Origin: an uncultured Flavobacteriaceae bacterium
Lineage (GTDB): Bacteria > Bacteroidota > Bacteroidia > Flavobacteriales > Flavobacteriaceae
Direction of reading: 5' to 3'
DNA: 64,000 nucleotides
NCBI GenBank assembly: GCA_947486785.1
Contig: CANKUU010000011.1
Span: 1-64,000 of the forward strand
The position numbers and the translations under genes are program-made. Under the pieces are notes generated by a model that saw only the letters and a list, made by a program, of their open reading frames with translations, ran no database searches and had not been told where the DNA came from. Of the stretch, positions 8,474 to 17,607 are shown one piece after another (positions within the stretch are counted from its first letter, which is position 1; the number at the start of each line of letters is the position of its first letter).

Positions 8474-10057
8474 TTACACTGCTTTTTTGGTTAAAATAGT
8501 ATTAACAGACCTTGATATATTTAAGGGGTTTTCATTCTTCAATTCATTGGGTAACAAATGATTTGGCCAGTCTTGAAAACTAAATGGGCGCACCCATCTT
8601 TTTATCGAATGTATACCTACTGCAGTAAAACGGCTATCCGTTGAAGCAGGATATGGACCCCCGTGTTGCATTGATGGACAAACTTCTACACCAGTAGGTA
8701 CTCCATTAAAAATAATTCTACCGACTCTCATTTGCAAGGCAGCAACAACAGGAGCATAATTCAAAATCTCATTATCATCAGCTATAATTGTGCCCGTAAG
8801 TTGCCCTTCTAAATTAGAAATAATAGTATATAATTGTTCTTCATTCTCACATTCAACAACCATAGAAAATGGACCAAAAACCTCGTGGTGTAATTTAGTA
8901 TTCTGTAAAAATGTTTCTCCTTTAACGGTTACAAGGGTTTGACGAGCATAATTAACTCCAATTTCTGATTCAAAATCTACGGCAACAACTAAACCTTTTT
9001 GATTAATGGCTGTTTGCTTATTTTTTTCATAAGCTTGGATAATATTAGGATGAAGCATACAGGTCGGTTCTATTTTTACAATTTCTTCGGATAGTTTCTG
9101 AATAAAATCAGAAAAATCAGCTCCTCGTATCCCTAATAATAGACCTGGGTTAGTACAAAATTGACCTGATCCAACTGTTATTGATTGGGCGTAGGTTTTA
9201 GCCAATTCAGTACTTCTATTTTTAATTGCTTTCGGAAGCATAATAACTGGGTTAATACTACCCATTTCTGCAAATACAGGAATAGGCTCTTCTCGTTTTG
9301 CTGCTAGGTCTAACAAAGCACGCCCACCTTTTATGCTACCTGTAAAACCAACTGCTTTTACCTGCGGATGTTGCACTAAAGCCTCACCCACCTTGTTACC
9401 ACTACTATTTAAATTTGAAAAAACCCCATCAGGCATACCTGTTTTTATAGCGGCCTTAATTACCGCAGAGGAAACTAGCTCTCCTGTACCTGCATGCATT
9501 GGATGCGATTTAACAATAACAGGGCATCCCGCAGCTAAGGCCGCAGCAGTATCACCACCAGCAGTAGAAAAGGCTAAAGGAAAATTACTAGCGCCAAAGA
9601 CTACCACAGGCCCAAGGGGTACCAACATTTTTCTTAAATCAGGTTTTGGCGTAGGTTTACGATCGGGTATAGCCGTATCAATAGTTGCATTAACCCAAGA
9701 ACCTTCTGCTACTAAATTGGCAAATGCGCGCAGCTGACCAATAGTTCTGCCACGTTCACCCTCTGCTCTACCTTGAGGCAAGCCCGATTCTGAACAATAG
9801 GTTTCAATCAAAAGCGTATCTAAAGCTAGAATTTCATCTGCGATTGCATTTAAAAAAGCTGCTTTTTCGAGTCCAGTTTTTTTATTATAACTAATGTAAG
9901 CGGCTTTTGCTAAAGATACAGCGCTATTTATTTCCTCTGCATTTGCGACTACAAAGTCAGTCTCATTTTCTGTGTTTGTTAGCGGATTAATAGTTTTATA
10001 GGTTTTATTTCCTTTAGCTGATAGCGTACAACCGATATAATTCTTGCCTGTAATCAT
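8474..10057 (-). CDS. Alpha-ketoglutarate semialdehyde dehydrogenase
   Basis: The protein is 527 aa, the usual length for 2,5-dioxovalerate dehydrogenases. Aldehyde dehydrogenase landmarks are present: FGASNFPLAFSTAGGDTAAA (Asn158), IVKSHPMH (Lys183), GFTGSIKGGRAL, the general base Glu264 in FAEMGSINPV, and catalytic Cys301 in GSGQFCTNPGLLLG. The FAEMGSINPV and GQFCTNPG signatures are those of the group that also serves sugar acid and hydroxyproline routes. It oxidises 2,5-dioxopentanoate to 2-oxoglutarate with NAD(P)+, the final step of the pathway. It starts 3 bp after the DUF1272 gene and is clearly in the same transcript. Confidence 0.92.
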   Translation of the reverse strand: MITGKNYIGCTLSAKGNKTYKTINPLTNTENETDFVVANAEEINSAVSLAKAAYISYNKKTGLEKAAFLNAIADEILALDTLLIETYCSESGLPQGRAEGERGRTIGQLRAFANLVAEGSWVNATIDTAIPDRKPTPKPDLRKMLVPLGPVVVFGASNFPLAFSTAGGDTAAALAAGCPVIVKSHPMHAGTGELVSSAVIKAAIKTGMPDGVFSNLNSSGNKVGEALVQHPQVKAVGFTGSIKGGRALLDLAAKREEPIPVFAEMGSINPVIMLPKAIKNRSTELAKTYAQSITVGSGQFCTNPGLLLGIRGADFSDFIQKLSEEIVKIEPTCMLHPNIIQAYEKNKQTAINQKGLVVAVDFESEIGVNYARQTLVTVKGETFLQNTKLHHEVFGPFSMVVECENEEQLYTIISNLEGQLTGTIIADDNEILNYAPVVAALQMRVGRIIFNGVPTGVEVCPSMQHGGPYPASTDSRFTAVGIHSIKRWVRPFSFQDWPNHLLPNELKNENPLNISRSVNTILTKKAV

Positions 10058-10060
10058 ATT

Positions 10061-10315
10061 TTATCTTTTTAAATGTGTGTCAATTGAAACGGGTTGATGC
10101 ACAACCTTTGTAGAAACCGGATATTTCAGTAATAATTCTTTTGGTCGCTGAGGACGTTTTGTAAAATTACCTCCACAATTTGGACATATTTTATGCAATA
10201 GCACTGTTGCACAGGTTTCGCAAAAAGTACATTCAAAGGTACAAATCATCGCATCTTTAGCATCAAATGGCAATTGTTTATTACAATGTTCGCAACTAGG
10301 GCGCATTTCTAACAT
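10061..10315 (-). CDS. DUF1272 small zinc-ribbon protein
   Basis: The protein is 84 aa. It opens with MLEMRPSCEHCNKQLPFDAK and carries paired cysteines (CEHC, CTFEC, CETC, CPNCGG) that would bind one or two zinc ions. This matches the DUF1272 family, whose function is unknown. It overlaps the end of the deaminase gene by 7 bp and ends 3 bp before the dehydrogenase gene, so it is translated as part of the hydroxyproline operon. The C-terminal 30 residues are basic and proline-rich and extend past the core domain. A role in metal delivery or in regulating the pathway is possible but unproven. Confidence 0.85.
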   Translation of the reverse strand: MLEMRPSCEHCNKQLPFDAKDAMICTFECTFCETCATVLLHKICPNCGGNFTKRPQRPKELLLKYPVSTKVVHQPVSIDTHLKR

Positions 10316-11235
10316 TTTACAAGTCCTTTATATTCTGGTAAGGTTGGCCTCGTCTTTAAACCAGTATCAATAATTTGTTGTACTCTTAGTCGCTCATCAC
10401 CATGTAAAGGCAACCTCGGCGCTCGTACATACTCCGTGCCTAAACCTGTGCCTACTTCTGCTAGTTTGATATTCTGAACCAATTGTGGACTAATATCCAA
10501 TTCTAGTAAAGGCATAAACCAACGGTAAATTTTTAAAGCTTCTTCGAGCCTTCCTACCTTAATTAGATTACAAATGGCTACCGTTTCTTGTGGAAAAGCA
10601 CAAACTAAACCCGCAACCCATCCATCTGCACCTGCTACCATACTTTCTAAGGCAAGTGTATCTACCCCACATAAAATACGTAAACGATTTCCAAACCTGT
10701 TTCGCATTCTCGTTACATTAGATATATCTCGGGTTGATTCTTTTACTGCCTCAATGTTACTATTTTTCGACAATAATTCCTCGAACATATCTAAGGTAAC
10801 CTCTATTTTATAATCTACCGGATTATTATAAATCATAATTGGTAGATCGGTACTGTTTGCAATACTATTAAAATACTGCACTGTTTCCTTGTCGGTTGAT
10901 TTGTATCGCATAGGCGGCAACATCATTAAACCATTCGCGCCATATTTTTTTGCCTTAGCCGCTGCATCAACGCCACCCTTTGTCGATTGTTCAGCTATAT
11001 TAATAATTACTGGTACTTTTCCATTTACAATGCGAACGGTCTCCTCTACTAATATTCTTTTTTCATCATCGGTAAGGGTACTCGCTTCACCCAGTGTTCC
11101 TCCCAGAATAATACCAGTTACACCCGCTTTTAACTGGGCGTTTATGTTCACTTTAAACATTTGTAAATCTAATTCGTCCTGTGCGGTAAACTTTGTTGTA
11201 ACCGCTGGCATAACACCTGCCCAATTTACTTTCAT
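10309..11235 (-). CDS. 1-pyrroline-4-hydroxy-2-carboxylate deaminase (DHDPS family)
   Basis: The protein is 308 aa of the class I aldolase DapA/NAL superfamily. GGTLGEASTLTDDEK is the substrate carboxylate loop, IMIYNNPVDY holds the catalytic Tyr136, and AVKESTRDI holds the Schiff-base Lys165. Many family members make dihydrodipicolinate or cleave sialic acid. Here the neighbours (hydroxyproline epimerase, D-amino acid oxidoreductase, ketoglutarate semialdehyde dehydrogenase) point to the deaminase that turns 1-pyrroline-4-hydroxy-2-carboxylate into 2,5-dioxopentanoate and ammonia. It is the first gene of the operon. The divergent AraC gene begins 140 bp away. Confidence 0.88.
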   Translation of the reverse strand: MKVNWAGVMPAVTTKFTAQDELDLQMFKVNINAQLKAGVTGIILGGTLGEASTLTDDEKRILVEETVRIVNGKVPVIINIAEQSTKGGVDAAAKAKKYGANGLMMLPPMRYKSTDKETVQYFNSIANSTDLPIMIYNNPVDYKIEVTLDMFEELLSKNSNIEAVKESTRDISNVTRMRNRFGNRLRILCGVDTLALESMVAGADGWVAGLVCAFPQETVAICNLIKVGRLEEALKIYRWFMPLLELDISPQLVQNIKLAEVGTGLGTEYVRAPRLPLHGDERLRVQQIIDTGLKTRPTLPEYKGLVKC

Positions 11236-11298
11236 TTGTCTTAACTTAAAATTATGAAAAACAAAAATACCAGTAAATACGAGTATCTTGTTACTTTA

Positions 11299-11330
11299 AT
11301 TTTATCCAATTATTATACTATTTTATCCAA
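11299..11330. promoter_or_regulatory. Two 11-bp direct repeats, likely AraC-type operator
   Basis: ATTTTATCCAA occurs at 11299-11309 and again, identically, at 11320-11330. The copies are offset by exactly 21 bp, two turns of the helix. Tandem direct half-sites on one face of DNA are how dimeric AraC-family activators bind. They lie in the divergent region between the hydroxyproline operon (first ATG at 11235) and the AraC gene (ATG at 11375). Binding is inferred. Confidence 0.5.
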
Positions 11331-11374
11331 AAACACATTATATTTAATGCTAAAAGCATAATATTCGCATACTA

Positions 11375-12238
11375 ATGAAAGTTCAACCTTTTCAAGTACC
11401 AAAACCTCTTCATAAAAATTTAATAGTTCAGGTTGATAAATCAAAAACGTTTTACAAAACCTTACATCGGCATAATGAATTGCAATTAAGTTTAATTGTA
11501 AAAGGTACGGGCAAATTAATAATTGGTGATAGTGTTCATCCATTTAATGATGGTGAATTCTATGCCATTGGAGCTAACATTCCTCATGTTTTTAAAACCG
11601 AAACAACCCAAAAGGAGGTACATATGATTTCACTTTTTTTTACCGAGCACACCTTCGGGGCTAATTTTTTTCAATTGTCAGATCTTCAAGAAATAGCTCC
11701 ATTTTTTAAAACAACCAAAGATGGATTTCAACTTCTGTCTCATACCAAACAGGTTGGTTCTATAATGAATGAAATTACGGTAGTTTCAAAATTATCTCGA
11801 ATTATTTTATTTTTAAAACTACTAAGTATACTTTGTAACGCGGAGAAGAGGCATTTAACCAATTTTAAATACCCAAAAGAATCAGGGCACTTGGTTGGAG
11901 AAAGAATGCAGGTAATATTTGATTACGTACTTCATAATTTTCACCAACAAATTAAACTTCAAAATGTATCAAGTCTCATTTACATGACACCTAATGCATT
12001 TTGCAAATTTTTTAAGCAGCATACAAATAAATCTTTTTTTCAATTCTTAATAGAGCTACGAATTGAGCATGCCTGTCAATTACTTTTAAAAAACAATACG
12101 CTATCAATTGCCGAAATTGCAGAACTTTCGGGTTTTAAATCTATATCTAATTTTAATAGAAAATTTAAAGCGCATAAAGGGATAATACCTTCAAGCTATC
12201 ACCAAAAAATAATGCATATAATTGCGGCTAATGGGTGA
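11375..12238 (+). CDS. AraC family transcriptional regulator of the hydroxyproline operon
   Basis: The protein is 287 aa. The N-terminal half is a cupin-like sensor: LHRHNELQLSLIVKGTGKLI and FYAIGANIPHVFK hold the His residues typical of the beta-barrel. The C-terminal 100 residues form the double helix-turn-helix of AraC proteins (SSLIYMTPNAFCKFFKQHTN, then SIAEIAELSGFKSISNFNRK and FKAHKG). It is divergent from the five-gene hydroxyproline operon and shares a 139-bp intergenic region with it that contains a pair of direct repeats. It likely senses hydroxyproline or a pathway intermediate and activates the operon. The ligand is inferred. Confidence 0.88.
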   Translation: MKVQPFQVPKPLHKNLIVQVDKSKTFYKTLHRHNELQLSLIVKGTGKLIIGDSVHPFNDGEFYAIGANIPHVFKTETTQKEVHMISLFFTEHTFGANFFQLSDLQEIAPFFKTTKDGFQLLSHTKQVGSIMNEITVVSKLSRIILFLKLLSILCNAEKRHLTNFKYPKESGHLVGERMQVIFDYVLHNFHQQIKLQNVSSLIYMTPNAFCKFFKQHTNKSFFQFLIELRIEHACQLLLKNNTLSIAEIAELSGFKSISNFNRKFKAHKGIIPSSYHQKIMHIIAANG

Positions 12239-12798
12239 TTAATACTTTTAAGACTAGTTTTAACTACCAACTTCTTATTTACCTAAAATCTATGAAAATT
12301 ATAGGTTATTACATGCTTCAAACATTTGAAGCTAAAAGTAACTATAATACTTAAATTTTAACTTTAAATAATATCTTTAATTAATTTATTTAAAGTATTT
12401 TAAACATAAATAAACACTCTATTAAATTACATAAGGCTCAACTAAACTCCTAAACTAAAAATAGGAGATTGAGTCTAAAACAGAAGTACATTCTATGAAA
12501 TAGAATACTTTAAACAAAGTATTAATTAAGTTAAATTGGCACATAAAATAAGTTAAAATCGGATAAATTGAGTTTTAAAAACAAGCAATAGAAAATACCA
12601 TAATAGCGATTAGTTATTGCTCATTTTTAAACCGATTACAGCAATTTATTTAGAAATTAAATATGCCTTTTCAAGGGACAGTTCTAACTCCTCAAACCAT
12701 CAGTTTGAGACGAAAGTCTTGTGTAAACTTATTCATTTTTAAACGCTTGTCTGTTTGAATTAAGATTTAGTATTTTTGAGAAAATCAAAACAACATAA
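12239..12798. other. 560-bp AT-rich intergenic region
   Basis: No convincing gene or decayed gene was found. Two perfect small hairpins are visible: ATTCTAT/ATAGAAT at 12490-12506 with a GAA loop, and CTCAAAC/GTTTGAG at 12691-12709. Neither has a following T-run. The 3' end contains the promoter of the M28 peptidase gene. Confidence 0.5.
12747..12778 (+). promoter_or_regulatory. Bacteroidetes-type promoter for the M28 peptidase gene
   Basis: TTG at 12747-12749, a 21-bp spacer, then TATTTTTG at 12771-12778, an exact match to the TAnnTTTG -7 box. The ATG lies 20 bp downstream at 12799. Confidence 0.5.
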
Positions 12799-14343
12799 AT
12801 GAAAAAAGTAACATTCGCAGCTCTAGTCCTATTAATGTCTTGCAATACCACACAAAAATCGATGGACTCTGTAAAACAAAAAGTAGTGACAAGCCCAAGT
12901 ACTTACGCAGAAACGATCACCGAAGAAGAGTTAAAAACACATCTTTACACCTATGCTTCTGACGAATTTGAAGGACGTGAAACAGGAAAAATAGGCCAAA
13001 AAAAGGCTGTAGCTTACATAAAAGCCCATTATGAGAAACTTGGTATAGCAGCCGCAAAAAGTGATGGAGATTATTTTCAAAAAGTACCTTTAGTGATTAA
13101 CAAAGGAATTATTGGGTCTTTAACTATTAATGATCAGCGCTTTACGATAGGAGAAGATTTCATATGTTTATCTGGCGTTCAGAATAATGTTGATCAAATT
13201 GTGTATTTGGGCTATGGTATTGAAGATGGTGAATACTCTGATTATAAAGGACTTGACGTTACAGAAAAAATAGTTTTAATAAAAGAAGGAGAACCGAAGA
13301 ATGAGGACGGCACCTTTAAACTTTCTGGTAATTCTACGGCTTCAGATTGGAGTAATCGTTCAGAAGAAATTGGATTAAAACGAAGATTAGCTTTAGAAAA
13401 AGGAGTTAAGGGCATTCTTTTTTATAACAAAGATTCGTACACGATGATTCAAAGTTTTTATAATCGTATGAAGGACAGCAATAGCAGACAAATTAGTATT
13501 AAGACTGATGAAATTAAAAATTTTGAAATATTTTTAAATACTTCTCTAGCGAAGGCCCTTTATAAAAATATCGATACCGATAATACACCCAAATTAATTG
13601 ATGTTAAGCTTAGTGCTAACCTAGAAATGATGACCGATAATATTGATTCTGAAAATGTAGCCGCTATAATTAAAGGTGCAGAAAAACCCGATGAATATCT
13701 TGTTATTTCATCTCATCTCGACCATATAGGCATTAATGAAGACGGACAAATAAATAACGGAGCTGACGATGACGGATCTGGTACTGTTGCTCTTTTAGAA
13801 ATTGCTGAAGCATTTAAAAAAGCAACCCAGGAAGGAAATAGACCTAAACGATCGATACTATTTTTACATGTGACAGGAGAAGAAAAAGGCTTACTTGGAT
13901 CGCAATATTATACCGATTATGAACCCATAGTACCTTTAGAAAACACGGTAGCAAACTTAAATATAGATATGATTGGTAGAATTGATCCAGATCGAAAGGG
14001 TGAAAGAAATTATATCTACCTAATAGGGTCTGACAAGCTTAGTACAGAATTGCATAATCTTTCTGAAGAAGTGAATAAGAAATATACAAATATTGAATTT
14101 GATTATACGTTTAACGATGAAAATGATCCAAACAGATTTTACTATCGCAGTGATCACTATAATTTTGCAAAAAATAATATACCAATTATATTCTATTTTA
14201 ACGGAACTCATGCCGACTATCACAAACCAAGTGATACTCCAGACAAAATTAACTATGATTTATTACGAAACAGATCGCAGCTAATTTTTTACACGGCATG
14301 GGAAGTTGCAAATAGAGATTTGCGTATTTCAGTTGATAAATAA
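12799..14343 (+). CDS. M28 family zinc peptidase lipoprotein with PA domain
   Basis: The protein is 514 aa. The lipoprotein signal MKKVTFAALVLLMSC predicts lipidation at Cys15. A protease-associated domain spans about residues 110-250. The M28 catalytic domain follows: SSHLDHIG (first zinc His), NNGADDDGSGT (bridging Asp), TGEEKGLLGS (general base Glu and zinc Glu), NLNIDMIGRID and, near the end, FNGTHADYHKPSDT with the last His. All metal ligands appear present. The enzyme is probably an aminopeptidase acting on peptides at the outer membrane or in the periplasm. It is a single-gene unit with its own promoter. Confidence 0.92.
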   Translation: MKKVTFAALVLLMSCNTTQKSMDSVKQKVVTSPSTYAETITEEELKTHLYTYASDEFEGRETGKIGQKKAVAYIKAHYEKLGIAAAKSDGDYFQKVPLVINKGIIGSLTINDQRFTIGEDFICLSGVQNNVDQIVYLGYGIEDGEYSDYKGLDVTEKIVLIKEGEPKNEDGTFKLSGNSTASDWSNRSEEIGLKRRLALEKGVKGILFYNKDSYTMIQSFYNRMKDSNSRQISIKTDEIKNFEIFLNTSLAKALYKNIDTDNTPKLIDVKLSANLEMMTDNIDSENVAAIIKGAEKPDEYLVISSHLDHIGINEDGQINNGADDDGSGTVALLEIAEAFKKATQEGNRPKRSILFLHVTGEEKGLLGSQYYTDYEPIVPLENTVANLNIDMIGRIDPDRKGERNYIYLIGSDKLSTELHNLSEEVNKKYTNIEFDYTFNDENDPNRFYYRSDHYNFAKNNIPIIFYFNGTHADYHKPSDTPDKINYDLLRNRSQLIFYTAWEVANRDLRISVDK

Positions 14344-14372
14344 AAAAAATTAACGATCTTTTTTAGCAGTAC

Positions 14373-14400
14373 AAAAAAGCCCCGATAGTGATATCGGGGC
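14373..14400 (-). terminator. Strong intrinsic terminator for tRNA-His
   Basis: The perfect 9-bp stem GCCCCGATA (14379-14387) / TATCGGGGC (14392-14400) has a 4-nt loop. On the minus strand it is followed by TTTTTT, so it ends the tRNA transcript. It also sits 35 bp after the M28 gene on the plus strand, where the trailing sequence is less T-rich. Confidence 0.85.
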
Positions 14401-14410
14401 TTACATTTTG

Positions 14411-14485
14411 GGTGGAAGACCGGGTTCGAACCGGCGACTTCTGGTACCACAAACCAGCGCTCTAACCAGCTGAGCTACAACCACC
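14411..14485 (-). tRNA. tRNA-His (anticodon GTG)
   Basis: The minus strand folds as a cloverleaf: D-stem GCTC/GAGC, anticodon stem CTGGT/ACCAG around loop TTGTGGT (anticodon GTG), and T-arm GCCGG-TTCGAAC-CCGGT. The extra 5' G at 14485 opposite a C discriminator is the tRNA-His identity feature. The full CCA tail is not encoded. The acceptor stem as I pair it (GTGGTTG with CTTCCAC) has two T-T oppositions at pairs 5-68 and 6-67. Confidence 0.95.
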
Positions 14486-14739
14486 ATTTATTAGCGTTGG
14501 CAAAGGTACTTTTTTTTAATTAATCTTTCAAAATAAAGTGATGATATTTTTATTAAACCACGATTAGTTAAATGTTGTATTTTCTGATAAAAAAGTAATA
14601 TTTTAGCAACAACACAGAACGTATTATCGATGAACAACACATTATGTCTACAAAACACACAGTTTTGAGCATTTCACAACATTAATTAGAGTGAGTTTTA
14701 CCTACTTGTTACTTTTACAAGACGTCTTATAACGCATAA

Positions 14740-16824
14740 ATGCTTCAGAATATTAAAGCATATTTTAAAATTTGGAAAATAACGAGAAAGTGTGTGTTAC
14801 TTTGTTCGTTGGTTTTCTGTGTTTTTTATTCTTCATACGGTCAAAAAGAAAAATTAGATCGTTTAAAAACAGTAATTACTAATATAAAATCAGAACCAAA
14901 TTTTAAAGTTCAAAGCCCTGAATACATTAACAAATTAAATGAACTTGCAAAGGAGTTGAGGTTTTATAAATCAGATAGTCTTCTCTTATTATCAAAACAA
15001 GCCCTACTAAATAGCGAAAGTTCGGATTATGATATCGGAAAAATAAAAGCTTTGATGAATATTGGCATGTATTATTCTGATAAAGGAAATCAAAAAGAGG
15101 CAATTCCATATTTTAAAAAGGCAAAATCTATTGCTAAAAACGCAAAACTTATAGATGACATTCTAGACGCCTACAATTCTTTAGCAGGTGAATATGAATA
15201 TACTGGTGAATACGCACTTGCCTTGAAAGAGTACCTTGAGTCTATGGAAATTGCAAAAAAACATGATAAAATTAAAACTTTATCAATTTTAAATGAAAAT
15301 ATTGCTTTGTTGTACGCTTCTCAAAAAGACTATGATCAAGCGATTGTATACTTTAATCAAGTTCAGAAGCTGAATAAAAAGATTAATGATAAGGTTCATA
15401 TCGCGAAAAGCAATGCGAATATTGCTTCAATTTATGTTGATACTAAAAACTTAGATTATGCCATGTTCAATATAAACAGAAGTATTGCTGTTTTTGAAGA
15501 ACATCAACTATGGTTTTGGCTTGCATATGCTTACGGGGTAAAAGGTAATGTTTATCTTAAAGAACGTAAATATGATTGGGCTTTGTTTTGGTACAAGCAA
15601 AGTATGTCAATTCACGATAAGAAAATTGAAGATCATAGAGCAAAAGTTGAAGTATTACTTGGTCTTTCAGAAGCAAATTTAGGTGTTGGAAATGTAGCTG
15701 AATCTGAAAAATGGGCTTTAGAGGGATATAAATTAGCGCTAGAACTCAATAATCTAGAAGGGCTAAAAACGCATGCAGATATGCTATATGAAGTAAATAA
15801 AGAAAAAGAAAAATATCTAGAGGCTTTAGCTTTTCATGAACTTCATCAAGAACTGTCTGATACAATTGCTAAAAACGAAACTAAAAAAAGTTTGGTTATG
15901 CTAAAGACCCAGTTGAAACATGAAGCTCAAAAAAAAGCTTTAGTACTTGAAAATAAAAAAGCGCTCAATAGACAAAAAAACTATATATACATGTCTTTAG
16001 CAGTTTTATTTGTTTTACTTGGAATTACAATTTTGGTTAGAAAAAGTGAAAATATTCAAAAACAACTCAATAAAGAGTTAAGTGTTAAAAAGAATGGTTT
16101 AGAGAAACAAGAAATTGAATTACGGCAAATTAATCAGGCAAAAGATAAATTATTTTCTATTATAGGTCATGACCTAAGAGGTCCTATTGGAGCTTTGCAA
16201 GGTATTCTTACTTTATTTGAAAATGAAGAAATAGACAAAAATGAATTTTACAAGCTAATGCCCAAACTACGAAGTGATATAGACAATTTATCTTTTACCC
16301 TAAACAATTTATTATCTTGGGGCAGAACACAAATGAATGGCACGGTTACTACTCCGTCTAAAATTTCACTTCGATCATTGGTTACTGAAAATGTGAATTT
16401 ACTTTCAGAAATTGCCTCTAAAAAATCTATTATACTGCTAAATAAAATTCCTGAAACTGCTTTTGCCTGGTCTGATGCAGATCAAACGAGTGTTATTATC
16501 CGAAATTTAATCAGTAACTCCTTAAAATTTACAGCGGAAAATGGCAAGGTTGTTATCGGTATTAGAGATAGTAATGATTTTTGGGAGGTTTCTGTCACTG
16601 ATACGGGAATTGGCATGGAACAAGAAGCCATGGATAAAGTATTTGATTCAAACTCAAATCTTACTACTTATGGAACTAATAATGAAAAAGGAACCGGCCT
16701 AGGGCTTTCACTTTGTAAAGAAATGGTAGAAAACAATAACGGTTCAATTTGGGTTGAAAGCACCCTTAATAAGGGAACAACCTTTTATTTTACCGTTCCT
16801 AAATTTAAAGATAAGATCGACTAA
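14740..16824 (+). CDS. TPR-containing membrane sensor histidine kinase
   Basis: The protein is 694 aa. A hydrophobic N-terminal segment near residues 20-34 (LLCSLVFCVFYSSYG) exports the sensor part. Several tetratricopeptide repeats fill about residues 95-390, then one membrane span lies near 415-433 (YMSLAVLFVLLGITILV). The kinase core has an H-box SIIGHDLRGPIGALQGI, an N-box IIRNLISNSLKFTAENGK, DTGIGM, and a G2 box GTGLGLSLCKEMVE. The phosphoacceptor His and ATP-binding motifs are intact. No response regulator is encoded next to it, so its partner is elsewhere. The ligand is unknown. This architecture is common in Bacteroidetes. Confidence 0.9.
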   Translation: MLQNIKAYFKIWKITRKCVLLCSLVFCVFYSSYGQKEKLDRLKTVITNIKSEPNFKVQSPEYINKLNELAKELRFYKSDSLLLLSKQALLNSESSDYDIGKIKALMNIGMYYSDKGNQKEAIPYFKKAKSIAKNAKLIDDILDAYNSLAGEYEYTGEYALALKEYLESMEIAKKHDKIKTLSILNENIALLYASQKDYDQAIVYFNQVQKLNKKINDKVHIAKSNANIASIYVDTKNLDYAMFNINRSIAVFEEHQLWFWLAYAYGVKGNVYLKERKYDWALFWYKQSMSIHDKKIEDHRAKVEVLLGLSEANLGVGNVAESEKWALEGYKLALELNNLEGLKTHADMLYEVNKEKEKYLEALAFHELHQELSDTIAKNETKKSLVMLKTQLKHEAQKKALVLENKKALNRQKNYIYMSLAVLFVLLGITILVRKSENIQKQLNKELSVKKNGLEKQEIELRQINQAKDKLFSIIGHDLRGPIGALQGILTLFENEEIDKNEFYKLMPKLRSDIDNLSFTLNNLLSWGRTQMNGTVTTPSKISLRSLVTENVNLLSEIASKKSIILLNKIPETAFAWSDADQTSVIIRNLISNSLKFTAENGKVVIGIRDSNDFWEVSVTDTGIGMEQEAMDKVFDSNSNLTTYGTNNEKGTGLGLSLCKEMVENNNGSIWVESTLNKGTTFYFTVPKFKDKID

Positions 16825-16830
16825 ATTTAG

Positions 16831-17547
16831 TTAAATTAAATCATCAAATCCGTTTACTGCCACATAGCGTTCAACATTGAAACCTTCGGCATAATCTACA
16901 CCAATATAACGCCCTAGATCTCTTGCGCGATACGTTACACTATCAATAAAATTTCTATTACTAATTGGTGTTTCTGGTTCATTACTTTCAGGATCATAAA
17001 ACTGTGAACTATACGCCAAAATAGCTTCTATCTTTTTTTCCATAAATCCAGTAACATCCACAACAAAATCTGGCTCTAAATTCTTCCATTGGATATAATG
17101 ATATACTTTTTTGGGACGCCACGGTTTTTGATCTACGTTGTTAAGTACTGTTTTATATTTTAACAATCCACTTAAAAAGCAAGCCTCACTTACTAGTTTA
17201 CTTCCTTTGGGGTGATCTATGTGCCTATCATCAATGGCATTACATATAATTACTTCTGGGCGATATTTTCTTATCATTTCAATAACCTTGGTTTGATGGG
17301 TTTTGTCATTTACAAAAAATCCATCTGCGAAGCCTAAATTTTCTCTTACCACAAAACCTAATATTTCGGCAGCTTTAGCTGCTTCTTTATCTCGTATCTC
17401 AGCCGATCCGCGAGTACCAAGCTCTCCTCTAGTCAAATCAATTACACCTACATTTTTACCTTTATATATTTCTTTAGCAAGGGTTGCTCCTGCTCCCAAC
17501 TCAATATCGTCAGGGTGTGCCCCAAAAGCTAATATGTCTAATTTCAT
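16831..17547 (-). CDS. bshB1: Bacillithiol biosynthesis deacetylase BshB1
   Basis: The protein is 238 aa of the LmbE/PIG-L zinc deacetylase family. AFGAHPDDIELGAGATLAKE near the start gives the zinc-binding HPDD motif, and DDRHIDHPKGSKLVSEACFL gives the second zinc His and the motif shared by BshB1 proteins. The short, single-domain form and the TRGELGTRG and SNRNFIDSVTYRARDLGRYI blocks match BshB1. That enzyme removes the acetyl group from GlcNAc-malate in bacillithiol synthesis, a thiol used by many Bacteroidetes. It precedes a Cys/Met PLP enzyme gene oriented the same way, 61 bp apart, consistent with sulfur metabolism. It converges with the kinase gene, 6 bp apart. Confidence 0.9.
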   Translation of the reverse strand: MKLDILAFGAHPDDIELGAGATLAKEIYKGKNVGVIDLTRGELGTRGSAEIRDKEAAKAAEILGFVVRENLGFADGFFVNDKTHQTKVIEMIRKYRPEVIICNAIDDRHIDHPKGSKLVSEACFLSGLLKYKTVLNNVDQKPWRPKKVYHYIQWKNLEPDFVVDVTGFMEKKIEAILAYSSQFYDPESNEPETPISNRNFIDSVTYRARDLGRYIGVDYAEGFNVERYVAVNGFDDLI

Positions 17548-17607
17548 AAATGATATTTCTAATTAAATTTAAAATTCTATATAAAGTATTGCGCCTTCTT
17601 GGTTTCC

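Noticed and set aside
9333-9737. 134-codon open frame antisense to the dehydrogenase gene
   Set aside because: Shadow frame over an intact aldehyde dehydrogenase with catalytic residues on the other strand.
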